Positions 1-8,688 are shown, counted from the stretch's first letter. The stretch is 64,000 nt of DNA from Gammaproteobacteria bacterium (GCA_022600955.1 JAHZJK010000001.1:145388-209387); one strand, 5' to 3'. Made by a program: numbers and translations. Notes: generated by a model not told the origin, from the sequence alone.

Positions 1-113
1 ACAGTAGCTGCTGGCGGAGGTGGCGCGATAGTAACGAAAGGTGAATCAGACGACGAGCAGGCTCCTAGCAATACTGCTATCGCGATAAGCGTTGAAATTT
101 TGAGCGACTTCAT
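1..113 (-). CDS. Lipoprotein, N-terminal fragment (gene runs off the window start)
   Basis: Reading leftward from an ATG at 111-113, 37 codons are visible before the window ends. They encode a type II signal peptide with lipobox LLGAC (Cys about residue 19), then a Ser/Asp-rich tether and a proline run containing VTIAPPPP. A GGA Shine-Dalgarno lies about 7 bases before the ATG. The mature domain is outside the window, so the function cannot be read. The VTIAPPPP linker is nearly the same as in the sugar dehydrogenase lipoprotein at 13805-15013, so the two may be paralogues; that is inference from the tether only. Confidence 0.75.
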   Translation of the reverse strand, partial: MKSLKISTLIAIAVLLGACSSSDSPFVTIAPPPPAAT

Positions 114-283
114 TTCGGGTCCTTTGTGCTGTGTCACGAGCAAGTTTGAGTGGTGGCGAACAGGGACGTACTTTGCCGTCGCGCCATGGACCATTGGTGT
201 CAGGCAGGTTTCAGATTGTTTCCAAGTGTTTCCGATGCGCTTGCGGGCAGGTTTGACGAGCAAAACATCGTTATGATGGGCGT

Positions 284-979
284 ATGAGAAAAGTGTTACT
301 GATTGATGATGACCGCAAACACTCGGAATTGTTGCAAGCGTACTTTGAGCGCTTTGGCATCAACCTGGTCTGCGCGTCTGACGCCGAGGAGGGATTCCGC
401 AAACTGAATCGCGAAGATCCTGACTTGTTGTTGCTGGACGTCATGTTGCCTGGCAAGGATGGCTTCGAGATTTGTCGCGAAGTACGTAAGAGCAGCAATC
501 TGCCGATCATCATGCTGACCGCGCGCGGCGATGTTATCGACCGCGTATCGGGCCTCGAGCTTGGTGCAGACGACTATATCGGCAAGCCATTCGAACCACG
601 TGAGTTGGTCGCGAGGGTACAGGCTTTGTTGCGTCGCTCGGATTCTTCGTCTGGCAGTAGTGGCAAACTCGAGTTTGATGGTCTGTCGATAGACGCAGAT
701 TCGCGAACCGTGCATGTTGATGGTGAGCTTGTCGAGCTAACGTCGATGGAATTCGAACTGTTGCTCATTCTTGCGCGTCGCCATGGAAAAAAACTGTCGC
801 GAGACGATATCCTCAGTGAACTGCGTGGTATAGATGCCGCGATACTGACTCGGTCTGTCGATATCATGATCTCTCGTCTTCGCAGTAAACTCGGCGACTC
901 GGTCAAGCCGCCAAAGTATATTCAGACAATCTGGGGCCGTGGCTATTCGTTCGTCGGCTCGCCAGCAACGGATGCTTAG
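284..979 (+). CDS. OmpR/PhoB-family response regulator
   Basis: Two-component response regulator of 231 residues. The receiver domain (about 1-115) shows the acidic pocket D8-D10, the phospho-acceptor D52 in LLLLDVMLPG, T79 and K101 in the GKPFEP motif. The C-terminal half (about 130-227) is a winged helix of the Trans_reg_C type, ending with the usual WGRGYSF wing. It resembles CpxR/RstA-like regulators in length and order of domains. The sensor kinase follows with an 8-base overlap (ATGCTTAG), so the two are translationally coupled. The Shine-Dalgarno before ATG 284 is weak. Family assignment is firm; the regulon is unknown. Confidence 0.95.
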   Translation: MRKVLLIDDDRKHSELLQAYFERFGINLVCASDAEEGFRKLNREDPDLLLLDVMLPGKDGFEICREVRKSSNLPIIMLTARGDVIDRVSGLELGADDYIGKPFEPRELVARVQALLRRSDSSSGSSGKLEFDGLSIDADSRTVHVDGELVELTSMEFELLLILARRHGKKLSRDDILSELRGIDAAILTRSVDIMISRLRSKLGDSVKPPKYIQTIWGRGYSFVGSPATDA

Positions 980-2315
980 AAAGTTCTCACGCTCTCTGTC
1001 GTTTCGATTGCTTGCGATTTTCGTCGTGCTTGCGGCGATGTTTGTCTTTGGTGCTTTTACGGCGCTAAAGCTGCTTTACAATAGTGACGAGATTCGTGGT
1101 CTGATATCAGGGCACCTGTCTCTACATGTGCACTACGTCAAAGAAGACATCGGTTCACCGCCACGTATAGAACGCGCGATCGCGATCACCGAAAGTGTGC
1201 CCGTAGATATTCGCATTCTTGGCCCGGATCTGGACTGGGCATCCGACAGCAACTTCCCACTGCTTAAGGAGCTGGAATTTGGGCCGAGTCCGAAGTTCAG
1301 TGATGACCCGGATGCTTGGGTTGACGAACTTCAGGACCTTGAGTTCGCCGTGCTTGGTCGCCACCGCTTTCTGAAAATTCAGCAGGACGACTACCAGATT
1401 GTCGTGTCTACTCCCCGTATCGCCGATGTTTCGTCCGGGCCGGATATTATTACGATTATCGTCGGGTTAGGGCTTCTCTACCTGGCTATTGGCTATCTCG
1501 CAGTGCGTTGGCTGTTCAAGCCGATAAGCGCTATCCGTGGTGGCGCGGCGCATATTGGTCGGGGCAACCTGGAGCATCGGATTCGCAATATTCGCAAGGA
1601 TCAGCTTGGGGATCTTGCGAACGACATAAACAAACTCGCCGGTGACGTCGAACACATGCTTGACGCCAAGCGTGCGCTTTTGCTTGGAATCAGCCATGAG
1701 TTACGAACGCCGATGTCGCGGATGCGACTGGCACTGGAGTTTCTCGAAAACCCTGATGATCGAGAAAACCTCCGCAGCGAAATTGTTGAAATGGAGAAGA
1801 TCGTTGTCAGCCTTCTGGAGGCGGAACGGCTTGCGACACGACACGAGTCTCTGAGCACGACCCTGGTCGATGCGGGCGCGTTACTGGACGACCTGATCGA
1901 CGACTTTTTTAGTCGTGACAGGGCACGCTTGCACGTGACTAATAAGGCAGGGCAGGTTGAAGCCCGCATAGATGAAGCCCGAATTTCCCTGATGCTGAAG
2001 AATCTGATCAGCAATGCGCTGCGCTACAGTACTGACGAGGACGGAAGGGTTGAGGTCTGCATGGATGCGTCAGACACTGATCTCGTCTGGACCATCAAAG
2101 ACTACGGACCGGGCATGTCGTCAGACCAGGCGCGACATATTGGCGAGCCCTTCTATCGGGGTGACCCGTCCCGGACGCGCGGTACGGGAGGTACAGGGCT
2201 TGGTTTGTATCTCGCGCAACTGGTCGCTGAAGCACACCAGGGTACTCTGACATTGCAGAATCCGGACCAGCCAGGGGCGTGTTTTGAGTGCCGGATCCCG
2301 TTAGATTTAACATAA
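972..2315 (+). CDS. Membrane sensor histidine kinase, partner of the upstream regulator
   Basis: Sensor kinase of 447 residues if started at the ATG at 972, which overlaps the regulator stop; an in-frame GTG at 939 lies deeper in the regulator and is less likely. Order: TM1 about 13-35, a periplasmic sensor of about 120 residues with no recognised fold, TM2 about 159-180, HAMP, HisKA with the phosphorylated His about 242 in GISHELRTP, and HATPase_c with N box (NLISNALRYS), G1 (DYGPGMS) and G2 (GTGLGLYLA). The gene pair forms one operon. The layout is like CpxA/RstB kinases. Signal sensed: unknown. Confidence 0.94.
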   Translation: MLRKFSRSLSFRLLAIFVVLAAMFVFGAFTALKLLYNSDEIRGLISGHLSLHVHYVKEDIGSPPRIERAIAITESVPVDIRILGPDLDWASDSNFPLLKELEFGPSPKFSDDPDAWVDELQDLEFAVLGRHRFLKIQQDDYQIVVSTPRIADVSSGPDIITIIVGLGLLYLAIGYLAVRWLFKPISAIRGGAAHIGRGNLEHRIRNIRKDQLGDLANDINKLAGDVEHMLDAKRALLLGISHELRTPMSRMRLALEFLENPDDRENLRSEIVEMEKIVVSLLEAERLATRHESLSTTLVDAGALLDDLIDDFFSRDRARLHVTNKAGQVEARIDEARISLMLKNLISNALRYSTDEDGRVEVCMDASDTDLVWTIKDYGPGMSSDQARHIGEPFYRGDPSRTRGTGGTGLGLYLAQLVAEAHQGTLTLQNPDQPGACFECRIPLDLT

Positions 2316-2380
2316 GATCAACCTGGTAACCTAAAAAGTACTTCAAAAACAGATAGTTAGCGAACCCTCGTCCGGGTTTC

Positions 2381-2418
2381 TTGACCTTTTTGAGATTTGA
2401 TATCAAAATGATATCAAA
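2381..2418 (+). promoter_or_regulatory. Promoter with tandem palindromic operator upstream of the SPFH-Arc operon
   Basis: A -35-like TTGACC (2381-2386) is followed 17 bp later by CAAAAT (2404-2409). Overlapping this -10 region is the perfect 12-bp palindrome TTTGATATCAAA (2396-2407), and immediately after it TGATATCA (2409-2416). The core GATATCAAA occurs at 2399 and again at 2410, a period of exactly 11 bp, about one helical turn. Arc repressor, the nearest relative of the second gene product, binds half-sites about 11 bp apart. Autorepression is therefore a reasonable inference. Seen: the repeats. Not shown: binding. Confidence 0.55.
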
Positions 2419-2444
2419 CTGAGAGAAGAGAAAAGGAGAACGTG

Positions 2445-3314
2445 ATGATTCGAGAGCAACTTAGAAAGGTCCCATCCGGTTACCTGATGATTGTGGTTTT
2501 GACTATCGTGCAGATCGGACTGGGGTATGCAGCATTTCTTGCCGCCGAAGCGGGTGCTGAAGGGCGCCTGATAACGTTCGTCATCCTCTCTATTGCGACG
2601 CTCATAATGTGGGGCGGTTTCATGATGGTGCATCCGAATGAAGCCAAAGTGTTGCAGCTGTTCGGCAAATACGTTGGCACGGTGCGAGACCCTGGCTTGC
2701 GCTGGGCGAATCCGTTCTATGCAAAGGTTTCCGTCTCCACCCGTATCCGAAATTTTGAGAGCAGCACTTTGAAAGTGAACGATGCGAACGGTAGCCCGGT
2801 CGAGATCGCAGCGGTCGTTGTGTGGAAGGTTTTCGACACAGCAGAAGCGTTGTTCGAGGTAGATGACTACGCAGGATTCGTGCAGATTCAGAGTGAGTCA
2901 GCCTTGCGTAATCTGGGAACGACTTATCCTTATGAACCGCACGACGGCGAGACAATTGCGTTGCGCAGTAACCCGGCCGAGATTGCCGAGGCGCTGGTGG
3001 ATGAGATCCAGGACAGGCTCGCGCAAGCGGGCGTCACAGTGATGGAAGCCAGAATTACGCACCTTGCGTATGCACCTGAGATTGCGAACGCAATGCTGCG
3101 CAGACAGCAGGCATCGGCAATTATCGCTGCCCGTAAACAGATTGTTCGCGGCGCAGTCGGCATGGTGCATCTGGCACTGGATGAACTGGATGAAAACGAC
3201 ATCGTGCAACTTGATGAGGAGCGCAAAGCGGCGATGGTCAGCAATTTGCTGGTCGTCCTCTGCAGTGATGAAAGTGCTCAACCGGTACTGAATACCGGGT
3301 CTCTGTACACCTAG
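2445..3314 (+). CDS. SPFH/Band 7 (stomatin-like) membrane protein
   Basis: 289 residues. Start chosen at ATG 2445, six bases after AGGAG; the GTG at 2442 is too close. Two N-terminal hydrophobic segments (about 13-36 and 44-65) precede an SPFH domain that begins [18 protein letters not shown], followed by an alpha-helical region with the [13 protein letters not shown] segment typical of the family. SPFH proteins form large membrane-bound assemblies. It differs from the QmcA-type protein at 37059-38033 and has no NfeD partner. The next gene encodes an Arc-like DNA-binding protein 3 bp downstream, an arrangement that suggests the operon is self-regulated. Specific role unknown. Confidence 0.88.
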   Translation: MIREQLRKVPSGYLMIVVLTIVQIGLGYAAFLAAEAGAEGRLITFVILSIATLIMWGGFMMVHPNEAKVLQLFGKYVGTVRDPGLRWANPFYAKVSVSTRIRNFESSTLKVNDANGSPVEIAAVVVWKVFDTAEALFEVDDYAGFVQIQSESALRNLGTTYPYEPHDGETIALRSNPAEIAEALVDEIQDRLAQAGVTVMEARITHLAYAPEIANAMLRRQQASAIIAARKQIVRGAVGMVHLALDELDENDIVQLDEERKAAMVSNLLVVLCSDESAQPVLNTGSLYT

Positions 3315-3317
3315 ACC

Positions 3318-3503
3318 ATGGCGGTGCGTAAGTCATTCGCGTTGCGGATAGATGCCAAAACTCTGGCTGCGATGCAACGCTGGGCGAAAGACGATCTGCG
3401 CAGTCTAAATGCGCAGATCGAATTCGTTTTGCGTGATTCCCTGCGGCAGGCGGGCAGGCTGCGAGAGCCTGAAAACGATCAGGATGACGACTCAACAGAG
3501 TGA
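3318..3503 (+). CDS. Arc-like ribbon-helix-helix DNA-binding protein
   Basis: 61 residues. The first 46 align by eye with phage P22 Arc: a short strand (SFALRID), helix A (AKTLAAMQRWAKDD), the turn LRSLNAQIEF matching Arc GRSVNSEI, and helix B ending RQAGRL. The last 15 residues are acidic (DQDDDSTE). It starts 3 bp after the SPFH stop, so the two are co-transcribed. RHH proteins bind tandem half-sites as dimers of dimers, and a tandem palindrome with an 11-bp period lies at the operon promoter (2396-2418). Repression of its own operon is inferred. No toxin-like partner is adjacent unless the SPFH or small membrane protein plays that part. Confidence 0.85.
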   Translation: MAVRKSFALRIDAKTLAAMQRWAKDDLRSLNAQIEFVLRDSLRQAGRLREPENDQDDDSTE

Positions 3504-3515
3504 TACTATCGACCG

Positions 3516-3647
3516 ATGCAATACTTCCTGCCCATTGCATCGGTCATCCTTGCGCTGTTCGCCGCAGGATGTGTTGCGTTTCTCGCCTGGGAGCTGACCA
3601 AAGAAGCTGAAAGCGAGCGTCCGTCGAACGACCAGGACGATCCCTAG
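3516..3647 (+). CDS. Small single-pass membrane protein (43 aa)
   Basis: An ATG at 3516 opens a 43-codon frame: a hydrophobic segment at about residues 4-25 (FLPIASVILALF then AAGCVAFLAW) and a charged tail rich in Glu, Asp and Arg. FAAGC could be read as a lipobox, but hydrophobicity continues beyond the Cys, so a plain transmembrane anchor is as likely. It starts 12 bp after the Arc-like gene and probably belongs to that operon. Its TAG stop shares a CTAG with the stop of the convergent DUF3300 gene. No Shine-Dalgarno is obvious. It is supported by position, hydropathy and a clean stop, not by homology. Confidence 0.5.
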   Translation: MQYFLPIASVILALFAAGCVAFLAWELTKEAESERPSNDQDDP

Positions 3648-5233
3648 CGACGCCGCTCGCGTTGCTTGCCCCGGTTCTTGGTATTGCCCGAAGAGCGTTG
3701 CTGCCTGGCAGGTGCTTCGCGCTTCGTTTCCCTGGCTTGCGTTGGCTGCGAACGACGCGTTTCATTGCTTCTCGCCGGTTGCTCGCGGCGAGTCTGTTGC
3801 CGTTCTGCTGGCTGCTCGCGGCGGGTTTGCTGGCGCCTGGTTTCACGATTCTGAGCCGGCTGCTCGCGGCGAGTCTGCTGGCGCCTGGATTCACGGTTCT
3901 GAGCTGGCTGATCACGGCGAGTCTGCTGACGCCTGGACTCACGGTTCTGAGCCGGCTGCTCGCGGCGAGTCTGCTGACGCCTGGATTCACGGTTCTGAGC
4001 CGGCTGCTCGCGGTGGGTCTGCTGACGCCTGGATTCACGATTCCGAGCTGGCTGCTCCTGCTGCGTATTGCGGACGTTGGCAGCTTGTCCACGTCTCGTT
4101 GTTCCGGTACGGGTCACTGTTGCAGTCCGAGTCGCAGGCTGTGCTCGACGCGTATCGTCACGCGATTGTGAGGCGCGGCGATTGTCCCGCTCGCGAAATG
4201 TGATCGGTTCGTAGCGACGCCCCTGCTTGACGACCGGCTGTGACGCCTGCGTCCGAGCCCGGTCTCTATAGCGCTCGCCACGGTCTTCACGGGCATCCCT
4301 GTAGCCCTCATGGTTGCGTTGCCGACGTGTCTCGTTTGCGCGCCAGCGGTCGCCATGCCTGTAGCGATTGACAGTCACATTGGTATGGCGCGAGTAGTTA
4401 GTATTGTAAATGTTGATGGACGGGCGACGATACCAGTAGTCGTTCCAGTACGAACGCCCATAGTACGGATGCCCACGGTAGCTGTGGTGATACACATGCA
4501 GACTGTCGGAGTACCAGCCGATCGTAAACGCGGTCGTTACACCCCAGAAATAGCCGTGACTAAAATGATGACTCGGTGCATACGGGTAGTAGTAGACCGG
4601 ACGCGGGCGTGGGTAGTAATAATAGGCCGGTCTGGGCTGGTAGACCACGACTCGCGCGGGTTCGTAGTAGGGCACATAGATGACGTCTTCCGACGCAGGC
4701 GAGATTTCAATCACACCTTCGTCGTTAGATACGGTCTGGTAGGAGTCACTTTTCAGATTGCCTGCGGCATATGCAATATCGCGAAATGATTCGACGGCCG
4801 CTACGACATCGGTCTGTTGTGCGACGACGGCATCGCCCAGGCGCCAGGTCCAGTCAAGATCGCTGTTGAGCAACTCGATGACCTCGGGATAGTTAATCAG
4901 GGCGACAACAGAGTCATCCCATTCCGAATTCGGTGTGAGTGTCGGGTCTTCTTCGTATGCCTCTAGAAACCGCGCGGCTTCGACGATCTGTAACGGGTAC
5001 GCGGAAGCCGGCAGAACGATAGCAAGCAGGTCATCAGGGTACAGCGCAATCGGGCCGACAAGCTCCTGAAGTTCGCCGCTATCGAGTAACGGTATGCCTT
5101 CCTCACCCAATGGCATGACGTCAGCCTGCGACACGGACTTGCCAATTACATTACCGTCGTCGTCCACAGGGACCTGTGCCCACGTGAGAGTGGGTACAGC
5201 TAATAGGGCTAGAGTCTTGATTACAGCTTTCAT
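3644..5233 (-). CDS. DUF3300 exported protein with C-terminal Arg/Gln-rich repeats
   Basis: 529 residues, strong AGGAGG Shine-Dalgarno. Signal peptide 1-19 (cut after LTWA). Residues about 45-215 match the DUF3300 family, with the hallmark LVGPIALYPDDLLA and the SEDVIYVPYYEP segment. Next comes a Tyr/His/Pro-rich stretch with YYYYPRPRP. From about residue 300 the protein is strongly basic and low in complexity. Residues about 390-485 hold a 16-residue repeat of type EQPAQNRESRRQQTRR, encoded by a 48-bp DNA repeat. Families with DUF3300 are envelope proteins of unknown function. Both + strand frames over the repeats also stay open, but they are shadows. Its stop overlaps the preceding small ORF within CTAG. 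Confidence 0.88.
   Translation of the reverse strand: MKAVIKTLALLAVPTLTWAQVPVDDDGNVIGKSVSQADVMPLGEEGIPLLDSGELQELVGPIALYPDDLLAIVLPASAYPLQIVEAARFLEAYEEDPTLTPNSEWDDSVVALINYPEVIELLNSDLDWTWRLGDAVVAQQTDVVAAVESFRDIAYAAGNLKSDSYQTVSNDEGVIEISPASEDVIYVPYYEPARVVVYQPRPAYYYYPRPRPVYYYPYAPSHHFSHGYFWGVTTAFTIGWYSDSLHVYHHSYRGHPYYGRSYWNDYWYRRPSINIYNTNYSRHTNVTVNRYRHGDRWRANETRRQRNHEGYRDAREDRGERYRDRARTQASQPVVKQGRRYEPITFRERDNRRASQSRDDTRRAQPATRTATVTRTGTTRRGQAANVRNTQQEQPARNRESRRQQTHREQPAQNRESRRQQTRREQPAQNRESRRQQTRRDQPAQNRESRRQQTRREQPAQNRETRRQQTRREQPAERQQTRREQPARSNETRRSQPTQARETKREAPARQQRSSGNTKNRGKQRERRR
3810..4050. repeat. 48-bp tandem repeat inside the DUF3300 gene
   Basis: Five 48-bp units begin at 3810, 3858, 3906, 3954 and 4002, recognised by GGCTGCTCGCGG or close variants, with a shorter 33-bp relative just before 3810. 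The unit is 16 codons, so changes in copy number keep the frame. It encodes the EQPAQNRESRRQQTRR-type repeat on the minus strand. Units differ at a few bases, mostly Arg/Lys/Asp changes and silent ones. Variation in copy number between strains is likely. Confidence 0.85.
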
Positions 5234-5334
5234 ACGGCCTCCTGGTCTGCACCATCGCGGACCTGTCGATATTGAGAGCTACCGTAACCCAGCCTAGCTG
5301 AACCGCCCCTTAACCGGCGGCGGATTAAGGCAAA

Positions 5335-5793
5335 TCAGTCGTGCTCACCGCCGTGCCATGCAAGAAACTGCCAGCCGTCGTCGGTTCTGACGAGAACGTC
5401 TGTGTAGCGGCCGTTGCTTAGCTCAATTTCGCCTTTCTTGTCCTCAAATGCGCTTGAATACATGTATTGCGCAACTGCCACATCTTCGTGGACGACGATT
5501 GACAGGGGATAGAGTTCATGCGCGACCATTTTGCCCAGTTGCTCACTGAAGCGGTCCCACATTTTGATGGAGTCCTTGTCCCGCGGAGCAGGTGAATCGT
5601 CGCCCCAACCCGAAAAACTGTCACTGAGCAACCTGTCGGGCCACTTGCGGTCGCCCTTCTCATCGGCGTCCCATTCTTCTTCAACGGTAGCCCACACGTC
5701 CGCTTCGTCATTGTCATCCTGGGCAAATGCCGGACCGAGCGTCAGTAGCAAGAAGCTTCCAATCAACAGCTTGAACAAGTTAACCTTTTTCAT
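5335..5793 (-). CDS. Exported NTF2-like (SnoaL/DUF4440-type) protein
   Basis: 152 residues from the ATG at 5793, which has GGGGAG 5 bases upstream; an in-frame codon at 5811 is less well placed. Signal peptide about 1-25 ending GPAFA. The mature part has the cone-fold pattern of small NTF2-like proteins: WATVEEEWDADEKGD at the start, a middle helix, and closing strands GRYTDVLVRTDDGWQFLAWHGG. The C-terminal strand with DDGWQFLAWH is typical of DUF4440-like proteins. No catalytic residues can be named. It stands alone between DUF3300 and a lipoprotein gene. Confidence 0.75.
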   Translation of the reverse strand: MKKVNLFKLLIGSFLLLTLGPAFAQDDNDEADVWATVEEEWDADEKGDRKWPDRLLSDSFSGWGDDSPAPRDKDSIKMWDRFSEQLGKMVAHELYPLSIVVHEDVAVAQYMYSSAFEDKKGEIELSNGRYTDVLVRTDDGWQFLAWHGGEHD

Positions 5794-5865
5794 CACTCTC
5801 CCCTTAGTCATTCAAAAGCAAAACGTGGCAGCGAGTTTAAGCGCATTCTGGTGCTACGACAAACG

Positions 5866-6486
5866 TCATTCGATATAGGTCGTCGTCAATAGTGTAGCGA
5901 GTTCGTGCAGGGCATCTTCGCTCAGCAGGCCTGCACGATCATACGAATAGATTTCAAGCAGGCCTTCCTCTGCCAGATATTCGGGATGATGCACCTCTGC
6001 GATCATCGCGTATTCGAAAACCTGCTCGCCGCGAGCGAGCAACAGTTGGTAAACGTGCAGTGCGAGTGTGGTTTCCTGTTGCAGGTGCATCAGCGTGCTG
6101 ACAGACGTGTCAGCTGGTAGCGGCAGAGAACCGATGTGCACGGTCTGCTTCTGAATATGCCAGCCATTTTGTTTGAACACTTCGCCGAGCGAATTGCCGG
6201 CGAGAACTTCAGCATGTTCCGCGCCAAAGCTGCTGTCAGGGTTATCTACGAAGCGAACCAGCGCATAGGTACGGCAGGTCTTAACGCCATCATCGAGGCT
6301 GTACAGGCTGGAGCGTCTCAAGCTGGCCTCGCTCGCGAGCACGTCGATTCCGTAGCTGCCAAATCGATTCTCGATTCTTTCGCTGTTGAGGAGTACTGTT
6401 TCCGTCGCGCAGGCACTCAGCGCGGCAGCAAGCACGGCTGGCGCGAGTTTGTTGTTTTCTGAAAATGAGTCGAAAATCTTCAGCAA
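5866..6486 (-). CDS. Putative lipoprotein of unknown family
   Basis: Start placed at a TTG (6484-6486) with AAGGA seven bases upstream, giving 206 residues. It then begins with a lipoprotein-like signal (LAPAVLAAALSAC, Cys about 26). The ATG at 6561 would add 25 polar residues before the signal, lacks a Shine-Dalgarno and would run into the divergent gene's leader, so it is rejected. The rest is mixed alpha/beta with CRTYALVRFVDNP and HHPEYLAEEG; I do not recognise the family. The DUF885 gene is divergent, leaving about 90 bp for both promoters. Confidence 0.6.
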   Translation of the reverse strand: MLKIFDSFSENNKLAPAVLAAALSACATETVLLNSERIENRFGSYGIDVLASEASLRRSSLYSLDDGVKTCRTYALVRFVDNPDSSFGAEHAEVLAGNSLGEVFKQNGWHIQKQTVHIGSLPLPADTSVSTLMHLQQETTLALHVYQLLLARGEQVFEYAMIAEVHHPEYLAEEGLLEIYSYDRAGLLSEDALHELATLLTTTYIE

Positions 6487-6576
6487 GTCTGAATCCTTTT
6501 GGGTCGTAGATGCATCTATTTGGGATACCGGCGCATCTATCGTCCGACATGATTTGTACATAGGGGAGAATTTTAC

Positions 6577-8331
6577 ATGCTTAAGCGAATAACTATCAGT
6601 GTTGTAGCGACTTTTTCTTTACTGGCAGGCCTGCATGCCCAAGCGGCAACCTGGGTTGAAAAAAGTGATGAGCACGCGCAGGTCGTGCTGGATGTGTTGG
6701 CGAAGCTGAGCCCCGAGGGCGCTGGCAGTCTTGGGGTTGACGGCCTCGACGCCGAAATCTCCGATCTGGGTCCGGGTATCTACGAACGCTCGCTCGCGAT
6801 GACCCAGGAGGTCGTCGACGAGCTAAGGCGGCGCTCCGCAAAGGAGGCCGACGCCAAGGTAAAGCAGGACCTCGGCATTCTTATCAAGGCGCTCGACGAC
6901 AACATCAAGAGTTCCGAGCTGAATCGCGAGTTTCTGTTGCCGTATTTCAACATCAACCAAACGGTTTTCTTCGGTATTCGCGGCATTATTGACCCGCAGA
7001 ACGATCGCGAACGCTATCCGGCCGCCATTGAGCGGATCGAGAAATACGCGGGAATCACCGAGGGGTTTACGCCTTTCACTGAGCTGGCGAAAGACCGCAC
7101 GCGCGAGCGTTTTGACGTCGAAGGTCTGGTCGGGCCCTATAAGGGTGAGGTCGAACAGGATCTCGAGCGCGCCGAAACAATGATCACGGGCATCGAGCAA
7201 GTACTCGCCGACACCGATTTGCAGGGCTGGGAGGAAAGCTACGAGACGCTGGCACTTCAGCTGCGCGACTATAACGAATGGGTTCGCGCTGAAATTCTGC
7301 CGCGTGCGCGAGAGGATTACAGGCTGCCGCCAGCGCTGTATGAAGACGCGCTGCGCAACTGGGGTGTCGATGCGTCACCGCTTGACCTGATCGAGCAGGC
7401 GACAAAGGGTTACATGGATATTCGCAACGAAATGGAGGCCCTGGCACCGCAGGTCGCTGAGAAGATGGGCTACGACACGACCGATTACCGCGAGGTTATT
7501 GCGTTGCTGAAAGAGAACGGTGCTATAGATGGCGATAAGCTGCTCGACCATTACAACGCTGTGCTCCGCGACATAGAAGAAATCATCGTACGTGAGAAGC
7601 TCATCAGCTTGCCCGACCGGGATGCCGGTATCCGGATCGCGTCCGCCGCGGAAACGGCTGCACAACCTGCGCCGCATTTACAGCCGCCACGATTGATTGG
7701 CAATACGGGCGAATACCCGTTCTTTGTGATTCCGCAGCTCACGCAGAATGAAGATGGCAGCTGGCAGCAAACGGACGATACATATGAGGCTGGCGCATGG
7801 ACGTTGACAGCTCATGAAGCACGCCCCGGCCATGAAATGCAGTTCTCGAGCATTGTCGAGTCTGGCGTGTCGATCACGCGGGCCGTGTTTGCATTCAACA
7901 GCGTCAATGTTGAAGGTTGGGGTTTGTATGCAGAGGCAATTGTGCGACCTTATCTGCCACTGGAAGGGCAGATGATCAGCCTGCAATATCGGCTCATGCG
8001 CGCCGGGCGGATGTTTCTGGATCCGATGCTGAACCTTGGCATGATTACACCGGAGGAAGCTAAAAACCTGATCATGGCGGATATGGCTATCGGCGAATCC
8101 TGGGCTCAGAACGAAGTTGAGCGCTACACCTACCGAATGCCCGGCCAGGCGACAGCGTACTACTACGGCTACAACAAAATGCAATCGCTACGAGCTCAAA
8201 CCGAACTCAAGCTGCGCGACAAGTTCAATCAACAGGCATTTCACGATTTTATCCTCGATCAGGGCATGCTTCCGCCGCATATCCTGAAAGAGGCAGTCAT
8301 GACCGAGTTCGTTCCGAGTCAGTCGGACTAA
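6577..8331 (+). CDS. DUF885 family exported protein (metallopeptidase-like)
   Basis: 584 residues, GGGGAG Shine-Dalgarno 8 bases before ATG. Signal peptide 1-23 ending LHAQA. The remainder is a DUF885 domain, with the family signature TAHEARPGHEMQ at about residue 411; the HExxxGHxxQ-like pattern and the downstream NSVNVEGWGLYAE resemble zinc peptidases of the M2/M3 kind. Members are predicted exported carboxypeptidase-like enzymes, but few have been tested. The N-terminal STR-like segment LSPEGAGSLGVDG is also typical. It stands as a single gene divergent from a lipoprotein. Confidence 0.9.
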   Translation: MLKRITISVVATFSLLAGLHAQAATWVEKSDEHAQVVLDVLAKLSPEGAGSLGVDGLDAEISDLGPGIYERSLAMTQEVVDELRRRSAKEADAKVKQDLGILIKALDDNIKSSELNREFLLPYFNINQTVFFGIRGIIDPQNDRERYPAAIERIEKYAGITEGFTPFTELAKDRTRERFDVEGLVGPYKGEVEQDLERAETMITGIEQVLADTDLQGWEESYETLALQLRDYNEWVRAEILPRAREDYRLPPALYEDALRNWGVDASPLDLIEQATKGYMDIRNEMEALAPQVAEKMGYDTTDYREVIALLKENGAIDGDKLLDHYNAVLRDIEEIIVREKLISLPDRDAGIRIASAAETAAQPAPHLQPPRLIGNTGEYPFFVIPQLTQNEDGSWQQTDDTYEAGAWTLTAHEARPGHEMQFSSIVESGVSITRAVFAFNSVNVEGWGLYAEAIVRPYLPLEGQMISLQYRLMRAGRMFLDPMLNLGMITPEEAKNLIMADMAIGESWAQNEVERYTYRMPGQATAYYYGYNKMQSLRAQTELKLRDKFNQQAFHDFILDQGMLPPHILKEAVMTEFVPSQSD

Positions 8332-8376
8332 CAAGGCGTTATACTCCGGTTTCCTTCGTTGCTGAGGGGAGCCGGA

Positions 8377-8688
8377 GTGCCCCAACAGTTGCTTTGTTTT
8401 CGCTGTGGAGCGTCGCTCGATGCGTTGCCGCTGCCGTGGTCCAGACGTGACCAGTGCCCGCAGTGCAGCGCTGATCTGCATTGTTGCCGCATGTGCAGGC
8501 ACTTTGACCGGAATGTGCCCAGGCAATGTCGTGAAGATGGCGCTGAAGATGTGACCGAGAAAGCGCGCCCGAACTTCTGTGACTGGTTCATCCCGTCCGA
8601 ACACGCGTTTGACGGTGCTGAAAAGCAGCAAGCCGACGATGCACAAGCGGCACTCGACGCGTTATTCGGTGATAGCGATGAGCGTTAA
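8377..8688 (+). CDS. Small Cys-rich, probably metal-binding protein
   Basis: 103 residues from GTG 8377, six bases after AGGGGA; a TTG at 8359 would put the Shine-Dalgarno inside the gene. It carries CFRC (about 7-10), CPQC, CCRMC, a later C in RQCREDG and NFCDWF, a pattern suited to one or two zinc sites. The C-terminal third is acidic and Ala-rich. I recall similar small proteins as conserved hypotheticals in gammaproteobacteria but know no function. It overlaps the next gene by 11 bases. Confidence 0.78.
   Translation: MPQQLLCFRCGASLDALPLPWSRRDQCPQCSADLHCCRMCRHFDRNVPRQCREDGAEDVTEKARPNFCDWFIPSEHAFDGAEKQQADDAQAALDALFGDSDER

Noticed and set aside
2362..2382. Terminator after the histidine kinase (AACCC-TCGTCC-GGGTT)
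   Set aside because: Only a 5-bp stem with a broken T run; also overlaps the next promoter.
3662..4203. Two long plus-strand frames (169 and 163 aa) with repeated Leu/Ser- and Ala/Gly-rich motifs
   Set aside because: They are antisense shadows of the 48-bp repeats in the DUF3300 gene, which keeps all frames open; the minus frame has the signal peptide, domain and Shine-Dalgarno.
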